This document shows, one piece after another, positions 8,774 through 16,344 of a stretch of DNA of 25,394 nucleotides. The notes under the pieces are model-generated. The model was not told where the DNA came from, made no database searches, and saw only the letters and a program-made list of their open reading frames with translations. The DNA is taken from the IMG/VR virus record IMGVR_UViG_2162886007_000031, positions 1-25,394 of that record, one strand, 5' to 3'. Numbering within the stretch: the stretch's first letter is position 1; every line of letters starts with the position of its first letter. Position numbers and translations under genes: made by a program. The DNA comes from a virus.

Positions 8774-8924
8774 CACGCAGGACTTTCAAGACATGCTGGA
8801 TACCAAGGAGGTACCCTGCTTGTAACTCTGTACTCTTCTCGGATATGGAAGGCTTGGGCATCATCTGCTCCAACTTTTCATATTGAGATTTATGAAGCCT
8901 TGCTATTTCAGTGGGTTTATCCAT
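8751..8924 (-). CDS. Small protein of 57 residues, unknown
   Basis: The frame starts at ATG 8924 (MDKPTEIARLHKSQYEKLEQ) and stops with TAG at 8753-8751, inside the next gene. AAGGAG lies 13 nt upstream, a long spacing, but an in-frame TAG six bases upstream of the ATG excludes any earlier start. The N-half is a charged helix. The C-half (LQAGYLLGIQHVLKVLRDGW) is an amphipathic helix of a kind common in small phage proteins, without assigned function. It is the first gene after the RNA polymerase, separated by 42 bases. Confidence 0.65.
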   Translation of the reverse strand: MDKPTEIARLHKSQYEKLEQMMPKPSISEKSTELQAGYLLGIQHVLKVLRDGWTIGA

Positions 8925-8966
8925 GGGCTAATAGATGCTCCTTGTGCTATACGGTCCCAATTCAAT

Positions 8967-11471
8967 TCACGAGAAGAAGTATTGGGATTGGAGCACAGCC
9001 CTAAGGTCCAGATGCCCGCGATCTGGAGGATTGCTGAGGTCGTACTTGGTTGCAAAGTCGCTGAGCGGGTCGTTGTTCTCGTACATGGCGACGAAAACCT
9101 CGCGGATGACACGGTATAGCTTACCAGCGTCAGCGGCGTGTGTACCGTAGTCGTCATGGATCATCGCCAGCATCATACCCATTGCGGCGGCTGCCACTGT
9201 CACCAGCGCTAGATGGCTGGCGTCCATGCTGTGGATGAAGTTGGGCGCGATACCGTTGCGGTGCCGGGGCTTGTCCGGGGTGGCCGTATCGGTGTTCACC
9301 CTGATCTTGGCGTTGCCGCAGAGCTTGGTGTTGATCCGGTGGACTTCCTGCTCTTGGTAATACTGGGCTACCGGGAAGCCGGAAGGCGTCACCCAGCGGA
9401 TGCAGCCGGTCCCGTCTTTCATGATCTTCCGGCTGGCGTCCTGCAACCACACCATCGCCTCGCGGGCCTTCACCACCACGTCAGCGATGGCGTCCCAGAC
9501 GAAGTGGCTGAGGTAGCGAGCGGCATTGCCATACTCGATCTTCTCAAACTCCGGGGCCTTCCCGAACTTGAGATAGTCATCAACGATGAAGTCGGCGCAG
9601 GAGAAGCGGGTGGAGCCGTAGGGCAGGGTCATAACGCTACGCTTCACCAGCGTCCGGTTGATCCCGTGCTTGAGCCACTTGAGGCGGTAGCTATTCTCGT
9701 TGTTGATGCGGAGGATAGCCTTATCGGTTTCCTCTGTGCCATCTGGGGCCGGTGCCTCGACAGGCGCAACCTGCCGCAGCTTGTGGGCGGTAACGTCCGC
9801 CACCATCTGGTAAATGTCGTTGGGCAGCAGGGCAGGGACTAGGTTGGTTGCCTTGCCGCCCACCTCGTCACGCAGCATTGCGCTGAAGTTTTGCAGCCCG
9901 TTACAGCTTCCGTCCATGCCAACCGGGATGCGGCTAATGAAGTCATGAGGCGACTTTCTCCACGCCGCATATTCGAGTACCCACGCCAAGAACTGGAGAG
10001 GAGAGTCGGCCTCAGTCCAACCACTGTTTGCAACAGGATCATCCGCGAAAGACATAAGCTGCTGGTGGTGGTCATCAGCCCACTTAACGCGGTCATCCAA
10101 GCTCGCCTTGTCGTAGCCCCACTTGTTCGCGCCGTGAATACAGAACCAGCGTTCTGCCTCCACCGTGTCCAGTGGCTTCCCGGTCGCGAAGTGCAGGAGT
10201 GCTTTCTGCATGTCGGACCCCTGCGGCGACACACCCGTAGTCTGTGCATACAAGCGTCCACGGAAGTCCGCGAAGTAAACGAAGTAGATCGCGGGGAACT
10301 GCCTGAACTTGTCGGCCACAGTGGTCGCAGTGTAGAACCGCCCGTACTTGGTCCCCCTTAGCTTCATCTGCGTGAACCATTCGGCCTTCTGTCGTTTCCA
10401 GTGTACGAACTCCTCAGCTTGGCCGGGTGACATATCTGCGATCTTCATGTCGCCTATGAGCCAGTCCGGCTTATCAGGGGAGGGGCACTCTGCCTGAGAC
10501 AGTACCTCCTCCATGTCGAAGTGCTTGGCGACTAGCCGGATGGTGTCCAGCATATCCCCGTTGATCTTCCATGGTACCGCCTGCAAAGCGTTGATCGCCG
10601 CAAGCGGGGTGCTCATGTCGTGCTCCTCAAACTCGGACCACCCGCCATGGCTGCGTACCGCGAACGGGTGGAGCCGTCGCATTTCCTTGGTGTGGAAGCC
10701 GCCGTTGTCCACTGCCGTCCAGTCCTTCGGCGGCTCGACGCAGGGTAGGTAGTAGGGCGTCGTCTCCATGATGTGGCCCTTCACCTCGTTGATGAGGTCG
10801 AGCAGCGCGGGAGACAGGCGAACCTCCACCGTGTTACGGACTTGGCTGGCGCGGGCGGCAACTACCGTGTTCCGGTGCATTTCCAACATACCCAGCGCCT
10901 CAAGCTGATCCAACAGATACGCGCCGATCTGCTGCACCCCGCCAGCGCCCCACTCAGGGACGGGGACGCCGTGCTCCTTGGCCTGCATCTTGAACACGGT
11001 CATGCGGTGGCGCTCGCTCTTGGACATCCTGCGGCCCAAGTCGTATGTCAGGGTGTAGAACAGGTCAGGCGATGCCTCAGCAAAGAGGCTCAGCAGAAGC
11101 TCATGATAGACGGCGCGGCCAACCACGGTCATGACTGACCGGGCCGCAGCCTGCGTTATCTCTCGCCCCGGCATGGTGGACACGCTACCGTGCAGCAGGG
11201 CATTGAGGGTGTTGCGGACGGCAAGGAAGGCGACTGCCTCTGGGTCCATGGGGCCAAGTAGAACAGTATGCGCCTTGCGCCGTCCGGGTTTCTTATTCGA
11301 TACATCCTCGCGAATAATCTCAGCGAGAGGCAAAACAAAGCGGCGGTACACTGCTTGAGCGTAAGGGTTACTATTGGCCCTGCCGTCTTCTTCATTCCGG
11401 GCCATCATCCGCTCGGAGCGGGCGCGGCCAAACGCATACATTTCTTGTTCGAGTTCTACTTGGGTAAGCAA
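8967..11471 (-). CDS. Single-subunit DNA-directed RNA polymerase (T7 gp1 family)
   Basis: This 834-residue protein (T7: 883) transcribes the phage genes. Motif A is present as GMDGSCNGLQNFSAMLRD with the catalytic Asp at 520. Motif B is TLVKRSVMTLPYGS with Lys 610 and Tyr 618. Motif C is MIHDDYGTHAAD with the second catalytic Asp at 773. The C-terminus ends in YFFS, like the FAFA foot of T7. The specificity loop region lies around residues 704-735. The start is TTG at 11471 with AAGGA 5 nt upstream; no in-frame ATG precedes it. It lies directly upstream of the virion genes and downstream of DNA metabolism, the phiKMV arrangement. No promoter consensus for it could be derived by eye. Confidence 0.97.
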   Translation of the reverse strand: MLTQVELEQEMYAFGRARSERMMARNEEDGRANSNPYAQAVYRRFVLPLAEIIREDVSNKKPGRRKAHTVLLGPMDPEAVAFLAVRNTLNALLHGSVSTMPGREITQAAARSVMTVVGRAVYHELLLSLFAEASPDLFYTLTYDLGRRMSKSERHRMTVFKMQAKEHGVPVPEWGAGGVQQIGAYLLDQLEALGMLEMHRNTVVAARASQVRNTVEVRLSPALLDLINEVKGHIMETTPYYLPCVEPPKDWTAVDNGGFHTKEMRRLHPFAVRSHGGWSEFEEHDMSTPLAAINALQAVPWKINGDMLDTIRLVAKHFDMEEVLSQAECPSPDKPDWLIGDMKIADMSPGQAEEFVHWKRQKAEWFTQMKLRGTKYGRFYTATTVADKFRQFPAIYFVYFADFRGRLYAQTTGVSPQGSDMQKALLHFATGKPLDTVEAERWFCIHGANKWGYDKASLDDRVKWADDHHQQLMSFADDPVANSGWTEADSPLQFLAWVLEYAAWRKSPHDFISRIPVGMDGSCNGLQNFSAMLRDEVGGKATNLVPALLPNDIYQMVADVTAHKLRQVAPVEAPAPDGTEETDKAILRINNENSYRLKWLKHGINRTLVKRSVMTLPYGSTRFSCADFIVDDYLKFGKAPEFEKIEYGNAARYLSHFVWDAIADVVVKAREAMVWLQDASRKIMKDGTGCIRWVTPSGFPVAQYYQEQEVHRINTKLCGNAKIRVNTDTATPDKPRHRNGIAPNFIHSMDASHLALVTVAAAAMGMMLAMIHDDYGTHAADAGKLYRVIREVFVAMYENNDPLSDFATKYDLSNPPDRGHLDLRAVLQSQYFFS

Positions 11472-11483
11472 CTTAGTCCTTGG

Positions 11484-11873
11484 TTATGCTATCACGGCCC
11501 TGCCGTGGGTAAGGGTGATGTGCTTACGTGCAGCGGGCAGGTACTCCTTCCAGTAGCGGCACCATGGCCCACGAAAGCTGAGTACCCACGAGGTGCCTTC
11601 GGGAGAGGACACCTTGTGGAAGTCGCTGCGCTTGGTGATGAAGGGTACGAGGCTGGCCCGGTGCGTGACCGTGCGGCCATCCAAGAACGTCTCGAATAGC
11701 TCGCCGCGTAGTACCCAGCTAAAGCAGTTGAAGGCGTGGGTATGGAACGCTTCCCGGCTGCGGCCGTCAAATCGCAGCAGGCATATGGAGAACAGGGACT
11801 TGATCTCTACCAGCCAGTAGCCGGTGACGGTGCTCTCTGTACCGCCGTCCTTACGCTTGGTGAATAGTTTCAA
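11484..11873 (-). CDS. Cupin-like phage protein
   Basis: This encodes 129 residues that look like a single cupin barrel. HTHAFN (His 44, His 46) and DFH (His 86) are positioned like metal ligands of cupin motifs 1 and 2, and alternating hydrophobic strands fill the rest. I recall similar proteins (MKLF..., then IEIKSLFSI) as conserved unknowns near the polymerase or ligase of related phages; their function is not established. The start is TTG, whose last two bases belong to the ligase stop (TTGA at 11873-11870). No good ribosome-binding sequence is present, so translation probably depends on ligase termination. The stop is 12 nt before the RNA polymerase start. Confidence 0.8.
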   Translation of the reverse strand: MKLFTKRKDGGTESTVTGYWLVEIKSLFSICLLRFDGRSREAFHTHAFNCFSWVLRGELFETFLDGRTVTHRASLVPFITKRSDFHKVSSPEGTSWVLSFRGPWCRYWKEYLPAARKHITLTHGRAVIA

Positions 11874-12760
11874 GCGGCAATGGCATCCGGTTCGATCTTG
11901 TCCAGGCGGACGCCCTTGAAGCGCGGCTCCCGCAACAGCCCCTCGCTGCTGAGGTCCATGGCTTCCACTTCGATGATCGCGCCTTCAAACTGCTGGTGGT
12001 TCTCGCGCTGATCGTCCGTGAAGCCCGTCCCGACGCGCAGCAGCTTGTCACCGAACTGCACCACCAGCGCTCCCATTTTGCCCTCGTGCTTGCCCTTGCC
12101 GGGTTCGTAGTTGACCACCCGGAGGTCGTAGGACAGCACCCGCTTGATCTTCACGATTTCCCCGGTGGTGCCGCGCCCGCGCTCCCACAGGCCGAACGGG
12201 TCTTTCAGGATCAGCCCGTCGAAGCCGCCCATTTCCACAAGCTCATTGCAGAGCGCCTGCGGGCACCCGTAGGAGCCGGGTTCGTAGCGCGTGGCGATCG
12301 ATGCCCGTTCCGGGAGCTTTGCGTCCCTGAGGCGGTCCATGCGGGCCATATAGACCGAATAGGATTTCCCGGCCTCGAACTCCGCCGTGGTCAGCACGTC
12401 ATTGATGACGAAGTGCAGGTTGCGGCTGGGAACCAGTCGGCGGAACTCCCCGCTGATCGCGCTGAACTGGTCCTTTCCGGGCCACCACGCCTCACCGATG
12501 AGCACCAGCCCCTCATGGGTGCCGATCTGCTCTTTCAGCGCGTGGTGAAGCTCGGACGCCACCAAATCGAGCGACGGGTAAACCTCGCCGGTGCGGGACT
12601 GGCACAGGGAGGTGCCATCGTGGCCCAGCGTGATGATGCCGCAGCAGCCATCGTACTTGTGCTGGGCTTCGTAAGTGCGGGCATATTCCTCCAAGGTCTT
12701 GCGATGCGTCTTCTTGACCGCATCCATGTTGACAGCCTTCTGGATAATGTAATCAGCCAT
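11870..12760 (-). CDS. ATP-dependent DNA ligase
   Basis: From ATG 12760 this gives 296 residues. GGAG lies 7 nt upstream of that ATG, and it overlaps the previous gene by 8 bases; an earlier in-frame ATG at 12811 would overlap by 59 bases and has no such site. The protein seals nicks during replication. The nucleotidyl-accepting Lys is Lys 35 in HKYDG (motif I). Motif III-like GEAWWPG, motif IV GLILKDPFG and motif V EIVKIKRV follow. A C-terminal OB domain ends in REPRFKGVRLDK, the usual RxDK signature. It is shorter than T7 ligase (359 aa) but holds all catalytic motifs. Confidence 0.93.
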   Translation of the reverse strand: MADYIIQKAVNMDAVKKTHRKTLEEYARTYEAQHKYDGCCGIITLGHDGTSLCQSRTGEVYPSLDLVASELHHALKEQIGTHEGLVLIGEAWWPGKDQFSAISGEFRRLVPSRNLHFVINDVLTTAEFEAGKSYSVYMARMDRLRDAKLPERASIATRYEPGSYGCPQALCNELVEMGGFDGLILKDPFGLWERGRGTTGEIVKIKRVLSYDLRVVNYEPGKGKHEGKMGALVVQFGDKLLRVGTGFTDDQRENHQQFEGAIIEVEAMDLSSEGLLREPRFKGVRLDKIEPDAIAA

Positions 12761-13187
12761 TTCTTGTCTCCAGTTCGATAAGTATTGCGAGGAAATGTCG
12801 GGCCTTCTCAAGGTCAGCTATGCCGCCCTTGTCCCGCCAGCGGGTTACATACTTGACGACGCTGCCTTCAAAGAAGCCCAGCTTGTTGGCGTGGGCGTAC
12901 TCGACGGGCTGGATACCCTTGCTCCTGTAGTGGTCGCCGCCCACTTGGGTATCGAGCGGGGACTTCTCTGGGGCTTCCTTCTGTGGTTCCGGTGCGGAAA
13001 GCTCCGTGTGGCCGGTGGTGTCAGGCTCGGAGGGGAAAACGTATCGCGGCCCCTCCTCTGTCTGTACCAGCTTTCCGGTAGGTTCCTTGCTTGTGCTGCG
13101 CGGGCTTTCGCCGGGGCCGTACCCGTATTTACAATCCGGGGCTTCTTTGCACGGGCGGCAGGTGCCGCGCAGGTTGCATCCGCTCAT
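12753..13187 (-). CDS. DUF3310 protein with Cys-rich N-terminus (T7 gp1.7-related domain)
   Basis: This encodes 144 residues from ATG 13187, which overlaps the previous stop as ATGA. The C-terminal part (about residues 80-142) is a DUF3310 domain: VGGDHYRSKGIQPVEYAHAN, then VVKYVTRWRDKGGIADLEKA and a final helix. The same domain forms the C-terminus of T7 gp1.7, which has been described as a nucleotide kinase. The first 20 residues have four Cys (4, 10, 13, 19), which could bind zinc, and the middle is Pro/Glu/Ser-rich and probably disordered. Location among nucleotide and DNA genes fits a nucleotide-metabolism role, but no kinase motif is visible to me. Confidence 0.85.
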   Translation of the reverse strand: MSGCNLRGTCRPCKEAPDCKYGYGPGESPRSTSKEPTGKLVQTEEGPRYVFPSEPDTTGHTELSAPEPQKEAPEKSPLDTQVGGDHYRSKGIQPVEYAHANKLGFFEGSVVKYVTRWRDKGGIADLEKARHFLAILIELETRNG

Positions 13188-14392
13188 TCGCTGATATGGT
13201 CCAGTTGAATTGTGAAGCTGTCGTAGAGCGACAGGCGATTGTCGTTGCGAGCTACGTGGAAGCCCATCCACTGGGCAGGGACGGAGGAGTAACCCGCGAT
13301 GCCGCTGTATTCCGTGCCGCCAGCGGTGGCCCCGAAGAACGCGCCGTTCACTACCATCTGCCCAGCGTTGAAGCTGGTGACGGTGTGCTTGTCACCCATG
13401 CGGAAATAGGTGAGGTGCTTCTTCTCCTGCTCAGAGCGCTTAATCTTGTGGGCCTTCATTGCTGACTCACTGACGGCAACGCCGACGCCGTGCTCGTACA
13501 GGCAGTGCTGCCCGTAGAAATCCAGCACGGCATAGCTGCCCTCAGGGACAGTCCACCGGACATTCTCGTACCCGGCCTTGTCCGTGATAAGCTCAAGGCT
13601 CTTGTACATCGGCCAGCTAAGCTGCTGCTTACCGGGTTGGAACATGTTGAGGCCGTGGTCGTCCCAGTCGTGGTTGCCGGTGATACCCACGACATCCAGC
13701 CGGATGCCGAGGCGGGCAATCGGTTCAATCACGAACTCGAAGATACCAAGGGTCGCATCGAAGATTTGCTCTGCGGTCCCCGTGTCGGTAGCGCGGGCAC
13801 TGTTCTTGTGCTTCTTGTCGCTTTCGATGATGTCACCCAGCAGGGCGAGCACGATGCGCTCAACGCGGTAGCCGACGCTGGCCTTCTGTTCGATCTGGAA
13901 CAGGACGGACTTGCCGAACTCAAACAGGCGCTTGCGGGCAACCAGCGTGTTGTAGCCGGGGCTGAGCTTGCCAATCTGGAGGTCGGACAGCAGGACTTCC
14001 ACCGTTACCGGCTTGCCTACCTGCCCGCCGATGAAGGGTTTGAAGTCCACGGGAGGCCGTTCCGGTAGATCGGACAGCATCCGCTGTACGCTGTCGAGGA
14101 ACGCTTCCTTGTGGCCTATGGCGTCCACCAGCGCCCGATTGTCGGCGCGGAGGCGGTTGTTCTCGACCATCGCGTTACGGCTGCGGGCAACTTCCTTGGC
14201 CCGGTCGTAACCGTCGCTGAGGTCGGTATGGTCCATCTGGCTGATCCAGCGGCGCAACAACTGGTGGTTCACGTCACACCTGCCCATTGCGGTCAGGGCG
14301 CGAGCCGCCTTGCTGATGTTGCCACCAGCTTCATTCACTGCCTTGGCAATCTCCTCTTGGGAGAAGGGCCGAGGCTTAATCGGTGGTGCTAT
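13184..14392 (-). CDS. Metallophosphoesterase with N-terminal helix-turn-helix; probable ATA start
   Basis: The C-terminal domain is a calcineurin-like phosphoesterase: SDLQIGK (Asp 137), LLGDIIE (Asp 187), GNHDWDD (Asn 240, His 241) and a late MGDKHTV. The usual DxH is DxQ here. The N-terminus has a Fis-like helix-turn-helix: FSQEEIAKAVNEAGGNISKA, then ARAL and LLRRWI. The first conventional in-frame start is GTG at 14338, but it cuts that domain; the coding pattern reaches back to ATA at 14392, which has AAGAAGG 8 nt upstream. With that start the protein has 402 residues. The preceding in-frame codons are ACC and the TAG stop of endonuclease VII. The substrate may be a nucleotide or DNA end; this is not shown by the sequence. 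Confidence 0.88.
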   Translation of the reverse strand: MAPPIKPRPFSQEEIAKAVNEAGGNISKAARALTAMGRCDVNHQLLRRWISQMDHTDLSDGYDRAKEVARSRNAMVENNRLRADNRALVDAIGHKEAFLDSVQRMLSDLPERPPVDFKPFIGGQVGKPVTVEVLLSDLQIGKLSPGYNTLVARKRLFEFGKSVLFQIEQKASVGYRVERIVLALLGDIIESDKKHKNSARATDTGTAEQIFDATLGIFEFVIEPIARLGIRLDVVGITGNHDWDDHGLNMFQPGKQQLSWPMYKSLELITDKAGYENVRWTVPEGSYAVLDFYGQHCLYEHGVGVAVSESAMKAHKIKRSEQEKKHLTYFRMGDKHTVTSFNAGQMVVNGAFFGATAGGTEYSGIAGYSSVPAQWMGFHVARNDNRLSLYDSFTIQLDHISE

Positions 14393-14395
14393 GGT

Positions 14396-14785
14396 CTATG
14401 CCTTCTTCGCGGCAGCGCGCTTGGCGACTGCCTTCTTGTTACGGGCCAGCCTTTTCTCATCATCCGTCTTGTGGGTCGGGTGGATGAGGCCGGTAATGTT
14501 CGTGCTATGCTTCTGGAGGTACGCCGCAGCCCCATGCAGGAACTCAGGCAGGGACCTTACCCCGAAGCGAGCAGAGTTGTTCTCGACCTTGCCCAGCAGG
14601 GAATTGCATGAGCGATGCAGGGTGCCGCGCACAGCGCCGCTGCTGTGGCAATGGTCGAGAACAGGGTCGTTGGGAGCCTTGTCCTTAATCGGACGCTGGC
14701 AGATGCCACAGAGGTTACGCTGCTGCCCTATCTGCGCAGAGCGGATCGTCGTTACTTCCCGTGTGGTTAAGCGCCTGCCTTGCAA
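14396..14785 (-). CDS. Recombination endonuclease VII
   Basis: This 129-residue protein has the T4 endonuclease VII fold signature: CGIC (Cys 26, Cys 29), VLDHCHSSGAVRG with Asp 44, His 45 and His 47 of the beta-beta-alpha metal site, then LHRSCN (Cys 60, Asn 61). In most relatives the second zinc pair is CxxC; here it is HxxC (His 57, Cys 60). The enzyme resolves branched DNA and replaces T7 gp3 in phages of this layout. The C-terminus is a Lys/Ala-rich tail (AKRAAAKKA). The start is TTG at 14785 inside the exonuclease gene (71-base overlap), with AGAGGA 11 nt upstream and an in-frame TAA two codons before it. It is in the same frame as the metallophosphoesterase after it. Confidence 0.92.
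   Translation of the reverse strand: MQGRRLTTREVTTIRSAQIGQQRNLCGICQRPIKDKAPNDPVLDHCHSSGAVRGTLHRSCNSLLGKVENNSARFGVRSLPEFLHGAAAYLQKHSTNITGLIHPTHKTDDEKRLARNKKAVAKRAAAKKA
14401..14407 (-). promoter_or_regulatory. Ribosome-binding site of the metallophosphoesterase gene
   Basis: AAGAAGG at the end of the endonuclease VII gene lies 8 nt before an in-frame ATA at 14392-14390. The first conventional start (GTG 14338) is 62 nt away; it has a separate GAGGAG 12 nt upstream, which is a weaker arrangement because of the long spacing. Confidence 0.55.
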
Positions 14786-15809
14786 GTTTTACTCGTTCCT
14801 CTAGTCGTTGTGCAGCCGCAAGCACCTCCTGCGGCCAAGGGATGCGGCTGTGCCCCTTGTGGGTGGCAAAGTCCGATACGGACGCGGCATTATCCAACCG
14901 CATCCACATGAGAGCAGCCTGCTCCGCCAAGCGGTCAGCCCACTCGGTGAAGCCGTCGCCGCGCCGTGCGGCCCAGCGCTGCTCGCGGTGGTAGTTCTCG
15001 AAGTACAGGTCGCAGACTTGGTTGACAGCCGAAAGAATGTCAGGGCAGTCATCCAGCAAGTCATAGGCGGTCTTCTCGCCCAGCTTCTTGTAAGTCGTCT
15101 CGCTCTTGGCGTTGTAGCTACGGTACTCCGGCAAGCCGGGGCAGTTGTCCGCAGTGTCCCCCATGAGCAACTGCATGAAGAAGAACTTGAGACCGTACTG
15201 TTTGCCGCGTTCCTTGATGACAACGCCTGCCTTGATCTTCTCGATCTCTGGCCCGACGACATCATAGGCACCCGGCATGACCCGGACTAGGTTGCGCTTG
15301 AGCCAGTCGATGTGCAGACCGGGAAGCATCCGAAGGTCCTTGTCTGCGGTGGCAATGGCGATGTAGCCCGGATTGCGGCCCACAGCATAATGAGCGCAAG
15401 CAGCAATACCATCGTCGGCTTCACGGGTGGCCCAATTCTTAGTGCGGAACAGTGGCCCTTCGTAGGACATGAGCCAGTCCTGTAGGTACCCGTGGTTCTT
15501 GGGCTTTCGGCCCGTGTCCCGCTGCCCCTGATAGGGCTTGACGGTGGCAATGAGATAGCGTTCGCCCTTCTGGCAACCCTTGGCGGTGTTGTGGACAATG
15601 ATCTTGGTGGCACCAGTTGCGGCGCGGAAGGCGTCCAGCAAGTTGATGGCGTTCAAGCGGCTTTCGCCTGCGGTGGTTTCGTCGTTGCCTGCTGCGTAAT
15701 AGGCGAGGTAATCCCCGTCCACATGCAGTTCGAGGCCGGGGACAACTACCGCTGGCGGGATCATGGTAGGGGCTGCGGCAGCGGCTGCTGCGATTGCTTC
15801 CTCGTACAT
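14715..15809 (-). CDS. 5'-3' exonuclease (T7 gp6 / FEN family)
   Basis: From ATG 15809 (GAGGAG 6 nt upstream) this gives 364 residues; earlier in-frame starts would run through the terminator. T7 gp6 degrades host DNA to nucleotides and removes primers. Acidic metal-site motifs of the family are visible: HVDGDYLAYYAAG near residue 30, ATREADDGIAA, TADKDLRML and LMGDTADNCPGLP, the helix-three-turn region. The N-terminus begins with an Ala-rich segment (EEAIAAAAAAAP) that is not part of the nuclease fold. It follows a terminator and is overlapped at its 3' end by endonuclease VII. Confidence 0.93.
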   Translation of the reverse strand: MYEEAIAAAAAAAPTMIPPAVVVPGLELHVDGDYLAYYAAGNDETTAGESRLNAINLLDAFRAATGATKIIVHNTAKGCQKGERYLIATVKPYQGQRDTGRKPKNHGYLQDWLMSYEGPLFRTKNWATREADDGIAACAHYAVGRNPGYIAIATADKDLRMLPGLHIDWLKRNLVRVMPGAYDVVGPEIEKIKAGVVIKERGKQYGLKFFFMQLLMGDTADNCPGLPEYRSYNAKSETTYKKLGEKTAYDLLDDCPDILSAVNQVCDLYFENYHREQRWAARRGDGFTEWADRLAEQAALMWMRLDNAASVSDFATHKGHSRIPWPQEVLAAAQRLEERVKLARQALNHTGSNDDPLCADRAAA

Positions 15810-15825
15810 ATGCGTCTCCTCAAAT

Positions 15826-15854
15826 GAGAAAGGCCCCGCGATTAAGCAGGGCCT
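15826..15854 (-). terminator. Rho-independent terminator upstream of the exonuclease
   Basis: On the minus strand, AGGCCCTGC (15854-15846) pairs with GCGGGGCCT (15839-15831) through 9 pairs including one G-T, with a 6-base loop and TTTCTC after it. It lies 38 bases past the stop of the 85-residue gene and 17 bases before the exonuclease start. It would separate the polymerase operon from the exonuclease-ligase-RNA polymerase operon. No promoter was recognised in the 38-base gap. Confidence 0.9.
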
Positions 15855-15892
15855 CCCGTTGCGATTGCGATTACAGGTCGTGGAGTGGGCTA

Positions 15893-16150
15893 TTACGCAA
15901 CGTAGGCTGGCTGCCCCGGCTTGGGCTTCCATGACATGGCGAGCCATCCCGGTGTGGGCCGGTGGGTAACACCGGCACCGTCAATGACACGCTGCGTCCA
16001 GCCGCTCTTGCCCATGAATATGTGGCGCTCGACAGGGTTGACGATGCGGTGCTTCTTGTCACCCTCGTAGTGGTATTCAACCCACTCTTCGGAAGAACAG
16101 TCGGTAATGAACGGCGCTTCGGGTGAGCCGGGTGCTGGTGTGGGACTCAT
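15893..16150 (-). CDS. Protein of 85 residues, unknown
   Basis: The ATG at 16150 overlaps the stop of the previous gene as ATGA; an upstream in-frame ATG at 16207 lies deep inside that gene and is unlikely. After a Pro/Ser-rich start (MSPTPAPGSPEAPFITDCSS) come EEWVEYHYEGDKKHRIVNPV and a C-terminal half with many Trp, Gly and Pro (HRPTPGWLAMSWKPKPGQPA). It looks like a small beta-rich fold. I do not recognise a family. It is the last gene before a terminator, in the polymerase operon. Confidence 0.8.
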   Translation of the reverse strand: MSPTPAPGSPEAPFITDCSSEEWVEYHYEGDKKHRIVNPVERHIFMGKSGWTQRVIDGAGVTHRPTPGWLAMSWKPKPGQPAYVA

Positions 16151-16344
16151 ACAACGGCTTCCTTCACAGCCTTGGCGTGTGCCCGCTTGGCGCGGTATAG
16201 CTTCCACCGGGCCTCGCCGTAGTTTATGACGGCATCCAGAAGGCCGGATAGCGACTTAACAATGGTGAAGCCTAAGCCCAACCAGAACCCGGCGTTGATG
16301 AGTTGCAGGCTACTAATGGTGATGGTGGCGGTGTAATTATCCAT
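16147..16344 (-). CDS. Small single-span membrane protein, unknown
   Basis: This encodes 65 residues. Residues about 12-36 (SLQLINAGFWLGLGFTIVKS and the next residues) form a membrane helix. A strongly basic helix follows (ARWKLYRAKRAHAKAVKEAV), so the C-terminus should be in the cytoplasm. The start shares an A with the stop of the upstream gene (TAATG). Size and topology would suit a small holin-like protein, but the position inside the replication operon and the absence of lysis genes nearby argue against lysis. It could tether replication proteins to the membrane; that is a guess. Confidence 0.75.
   Translation of the reverse strand: MDNYTATITISSLQLINAGFWLGLGFTIVKSLSGLLDAVINYGEARWKLYRAKRAHAKAVKEAVV

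Noticed and set aside
16147-16344. Holin identity for the small membrane protein
   Set aside because: One membrane helix and a basic tail would fit, but no endolysin or spanin lies near and the gene is inside the replication operon.
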